A stretch of 64,000 nucleotides of DNA. Origin: Argentina anserina. Taxonomy: Eukaryota; Streptophyta; Magnoliopsida; Rosales; Rosaceae. Every line of letters begins with the position of its first letter. Within the stretch, counting starts at the first letter, position 1. The position numbers and the translations under genes are program-made. This document shows positions 55,187 through 64,000 of this stretch, piece after piece. Where the stretch lies: NCBI RefSeq assembly GCF_933775445.1, contig NC_065873.1, positions 23,250,001 to 23,314,000 on the forward strand, read 5' to 3'. The notes below the pieces were generated by a model. It was given only the letters and a program-made list of their open reading frames with translations, was not told where the DNA came from and did not search any database.

Positions 55187-56261
55187 TTAGTAAAACACAC
55201 ACGAAAATTCAGAACTTTTCTCTATAAACCAAAGAATAACAAAAACAACAAACAAGCAAGAAGTTAGAACATGCATGGTGAACAGTAAATTGAATCAAGC
55301 TAAGGCAGAAATCTTGTATCAGTGAGCCTAGAACGAGCGATTGGAAATTGACATTACAGTGAAGAAAGCATAAAGTTAGGATCTTTAATCAGAAATCAAG
55401 AAAAAGTTTAGGGGTGTGTAGTTTGTAGTTTCTTACCTCGCCGTTAAACCCTAAGAAACCACAGAAAAGGTAAAGTGAGATTGCGAAGGACGACTTTATA
55501 CTTGGTACCACACCCCAATTTTGGTAATTACCCAATTTTTTCAGCGGAAGAGCTATCTACTCTAAAATGGCCTACAAGTCCTAAATTCCCCCATTACGGT
55601 TTTTTTTTTTCAGAGGCTGAAATCTCCATCATCCTCATCGAATGTACATAACCTTTCCAAGTTTAGAAATTCCTAATTGTAGGTATAATGTAACTTTGTT
55701 TTAAACTTTGTGGTCGTCCGAGACTTGAAAATTATCCTCAAACTCAAACTATGATATAAAGAAAGAGAGTAGATATGATTAGCACTTATATAGTACGTTA
55801 AAGTTTGAATTTTTAATCGCTATATTGCAATTCATTTCGGATTTGTAATTGAGCTCTCAATGATACTTCACGGCATGGAGAACTGTAATCGTGACACGCT
55901 CTATATGGCATCGCATCATACACAAGTATGTTTTTGTATTTGACATCTCATCAGACTTTGTGCGGACAACTTGTTATAGTTAAACTAAACACACAATATT
56001 ATTCCGATGGGATCAAACAGAGAATCTTCAAAAGGTTGTCTTTTTAAGAATCCTATACTTGCACGGTTCCACCATCATTATCTTGATGATATTATGAGCG
56101 AATTGTAATATGCTTTGCTATAATAAGGCTTTGTTAATGCAACAGTGTGCGCGGCCCGAACTATATAACTAACGTATGTGTTGGTGACTCGAAGTCTCGA
56201 ATCTCTACCCGCCGGCGCCACACTCCAACTAAACTAAACTGCTCTTCAAATCCAAACAACA
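55187..56261. promoter_or_regulatory. Divergent intergenic region (paralog C / USP)
   Basis: This region separates the minus-strand paralog C from the plus-strand pyrophosphorylase gene, so it must hold both promoters. It is AT-rich until the GC-rich USP start. No element is assigned with confidence. Confidence 0.5.
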
Positions 56262-62491
<6,230 letters not shown>

Positions 62492-63863
62492 AGACCTCTG
62501 AGCCTTGAGTTCTGCTTGGGAGTCTTGAAAGGTAAAACTTCCTTCATAGTGTATCAAAAAAAAGAAAAAAAACTGAGGATGATGAGTTTTCTTATCAGGT
62601 AGATATCTTTGCCCTTACCTTAATAAGTTTGGTAAATATTTCTTGTTTAAAAATATGTTTGAGCTGTTGCCGGATGTCTTTCAATGACTTTTTCCATATT
62701 CTTCTCAGCTCATTGAGGAAAAGAATAATAAATTGACGGCATCCTTTGCAGTATATTATGTGTTTAGATTTCGATCGTAAAGCTATATATTGACTACAAT
62801 TTAAGTTCTTTTAGTCTGTCGGTCTGAGGAACATGTAAAACTCAATTTCGATTCTGTCTCTGGAAAACTGTACATGTCTTTGGTCCTGTACAGGAAGACA
62901 GATCCGGCTGCATATTGCCGTGTTATGGACTCTAAAGTCGGCCAATTGGCAATCAATTAACAAACAACAGTTTGCTCCGACCATTGCTGGTGATTTTATG
63001 ATATCAAAAGAGGTGGCCATTCCATGTAACCAAAAGACAAATATAGAGCTGCTTGATATAGAAGACGCTGGCTTTTAAAACAATTGGCATGCTTTCCTGG
63101 CTATTTAGAAATTGTCTTTTCTTTACAATCGGGGTCGTCTTGTGGAATTCTGGGAAGGTCGGCCATCTACTGTTACATTGACATGCATTTATAGCAACAT
63201 GACTGGGAACGCTACCATTTATTAGGAGAAAGATGGATTTCACCTCCTTCTGCGCCATGAATTTCAACTTTCCAAGTCAGGCCTCCAATCATTGGAGTTC
63301 ATATGGTGTTTCGAAGTATGACATTCTTATAACTCATCGTGTTATACCCGGTAAAATGTTGAATAAAATCTGGACTGTTGCTCAATCATTGTGGTTTCGT
63401 TCCAAATAACTAGGCTAAACAACAAATTAATTTAATGGTACCGCGATTAGTCAATACTCATATCTAACACCAAAGCATGATCCACGAGTACAGCCACAAA
63501 AAAAAAATTGATTTAGATTCGTCGGTCGCTCTTGTTCACATAGAAACAATTAGGTCAATTCCAAAATCCATCACCAGAAAGCTAGCACTGGACCAACTGG
63601 AAATAAATCTCTTATGCATGATCACTCATTCATACATAATTTTTTTTCTTTTTGAGAAATCATTATTCATACATAATTAATTACTAGTATTTTCCAGAAT
63701 TCATTCACTGGAAATTCCCATCCTCTGGAAGAATTAAGAAAGGAATAATAATATCTCCGGCGTGCTTTCTTTATCATTTAAAATTACCACGAAGCTTCGT
63801 GAATCATAGCTGGTCTGAATATTCTCAACCACAATATTCAGTTCGTGGTTTCGTGCAAGTACA
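62492..63863. other. USP 3' flank, no gene seen
   Basis: The first part is probably 3' UTR. Short frames at 62811-63020, 63004-63267 and 63477-63680 have no supportable domain. Confidence 0.6.
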
Positions 63864-63977
63864 CTAATATCTAGGTAATAACGTATAGATCATCTCCACA
63901 AAATTTCAGCCGTTAACGGTCATGAAATCGGCTGAAATTTTGTGGAGATGATGTATACGTTATAACCTAGATATTAG
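63864..63977. repeat. 49-bp near-perfect inverted repeat (hairpin)
   Basis: The left arm 63864-63912 and right arm 63929-63977 pair at 47 of 49 positions around a 16-base loop. The arms start CTAATATCTAGG and end CAAAATTTCAGCCG. It could be a tiny MITE (possible TA-type target at the ends) or a small-RNA precursor; the window ends soon after, so wider context is not visible. Confidence 0.9.
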
Positions 63978-64000
63978 ACGGTGGAGATGTGAAAACTCGA

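Overview
The window is nuclear DNA of a flowering plant, almost certainly a dicot. Genes have many short exons with GT-AG introns, intergenic DNA is AT-rich, and the products include a plant TCHQD-class GST, a universal-stress-protein/kinase fusion, a chloroplast NDH subunit and UDP-sugar pyrophosphorylase. I cannot prove the species; gene content and repeat style would fit Rosaceae, which is inference only.

Layout. 1-6.4 kb: a TCHQD-class glutathione S-transferase gene (minus strand, 3341-4337), a decayed upstream copy that has lost its start codon (78-545), and a truncated F-box gene (827-1321) followed directly by LTR-like sequence. 6.4-12.2 kb: an old, broken Ty1/Copia retrotransposon (6376-11908) in an F-box relic; its leader carries an unrelated open frame that may be a captured host gene piece. 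13.6-17.3 kb: a hAT DNA transposon with both ends and an 8-bp target duplication, holding an RCC1-repeat fragment and a transposase with six in-frame stops. 17.3-26.4 kb: gene-poor, with a hAT MITE nested in a Tourist-like MITE, a second hAT element, and a near-identical 212-bp tandem duplication.

26.4-42.1 kb: three genes on the plus strand: a universal stress protein-protein kinase fusion (26407-29739), a roughly 2050-residue nuclear protein with five CCCH zinc fingers (31500-39972), and the chloroplast NDH-complex subunit PnsB4/NDF6 (40952-42066).

42.5-55.2 kb: three minus-strand paralogs of a lysine/acid-rich family that I do not recognise. They share a C-terminal domain with the same exon structure and carry different numbers of a short repeat module. 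Nested hAT MITEs lie between the first two, and a PIF/Harbinger-like element between the second and third.

56.3-62.5 kb: a complete 16-exon UDP-sugar pyrophosphorylase gene. The window ends with an almost perfect 49-bp inverted repeat (63864-63977).

There is no operon-like organisation: the genes are independent housekeeping, stress, photosynthesis and RNA-processing genes. The most unusual material is the three-paralog repeat-module family and the hAT element with its captured exon and transition-only nonsense codons. Exon boundaries were placed by eye from splice consensus, reading-frame phase and remembered homologs; the exon lengths given sum to intact frames.
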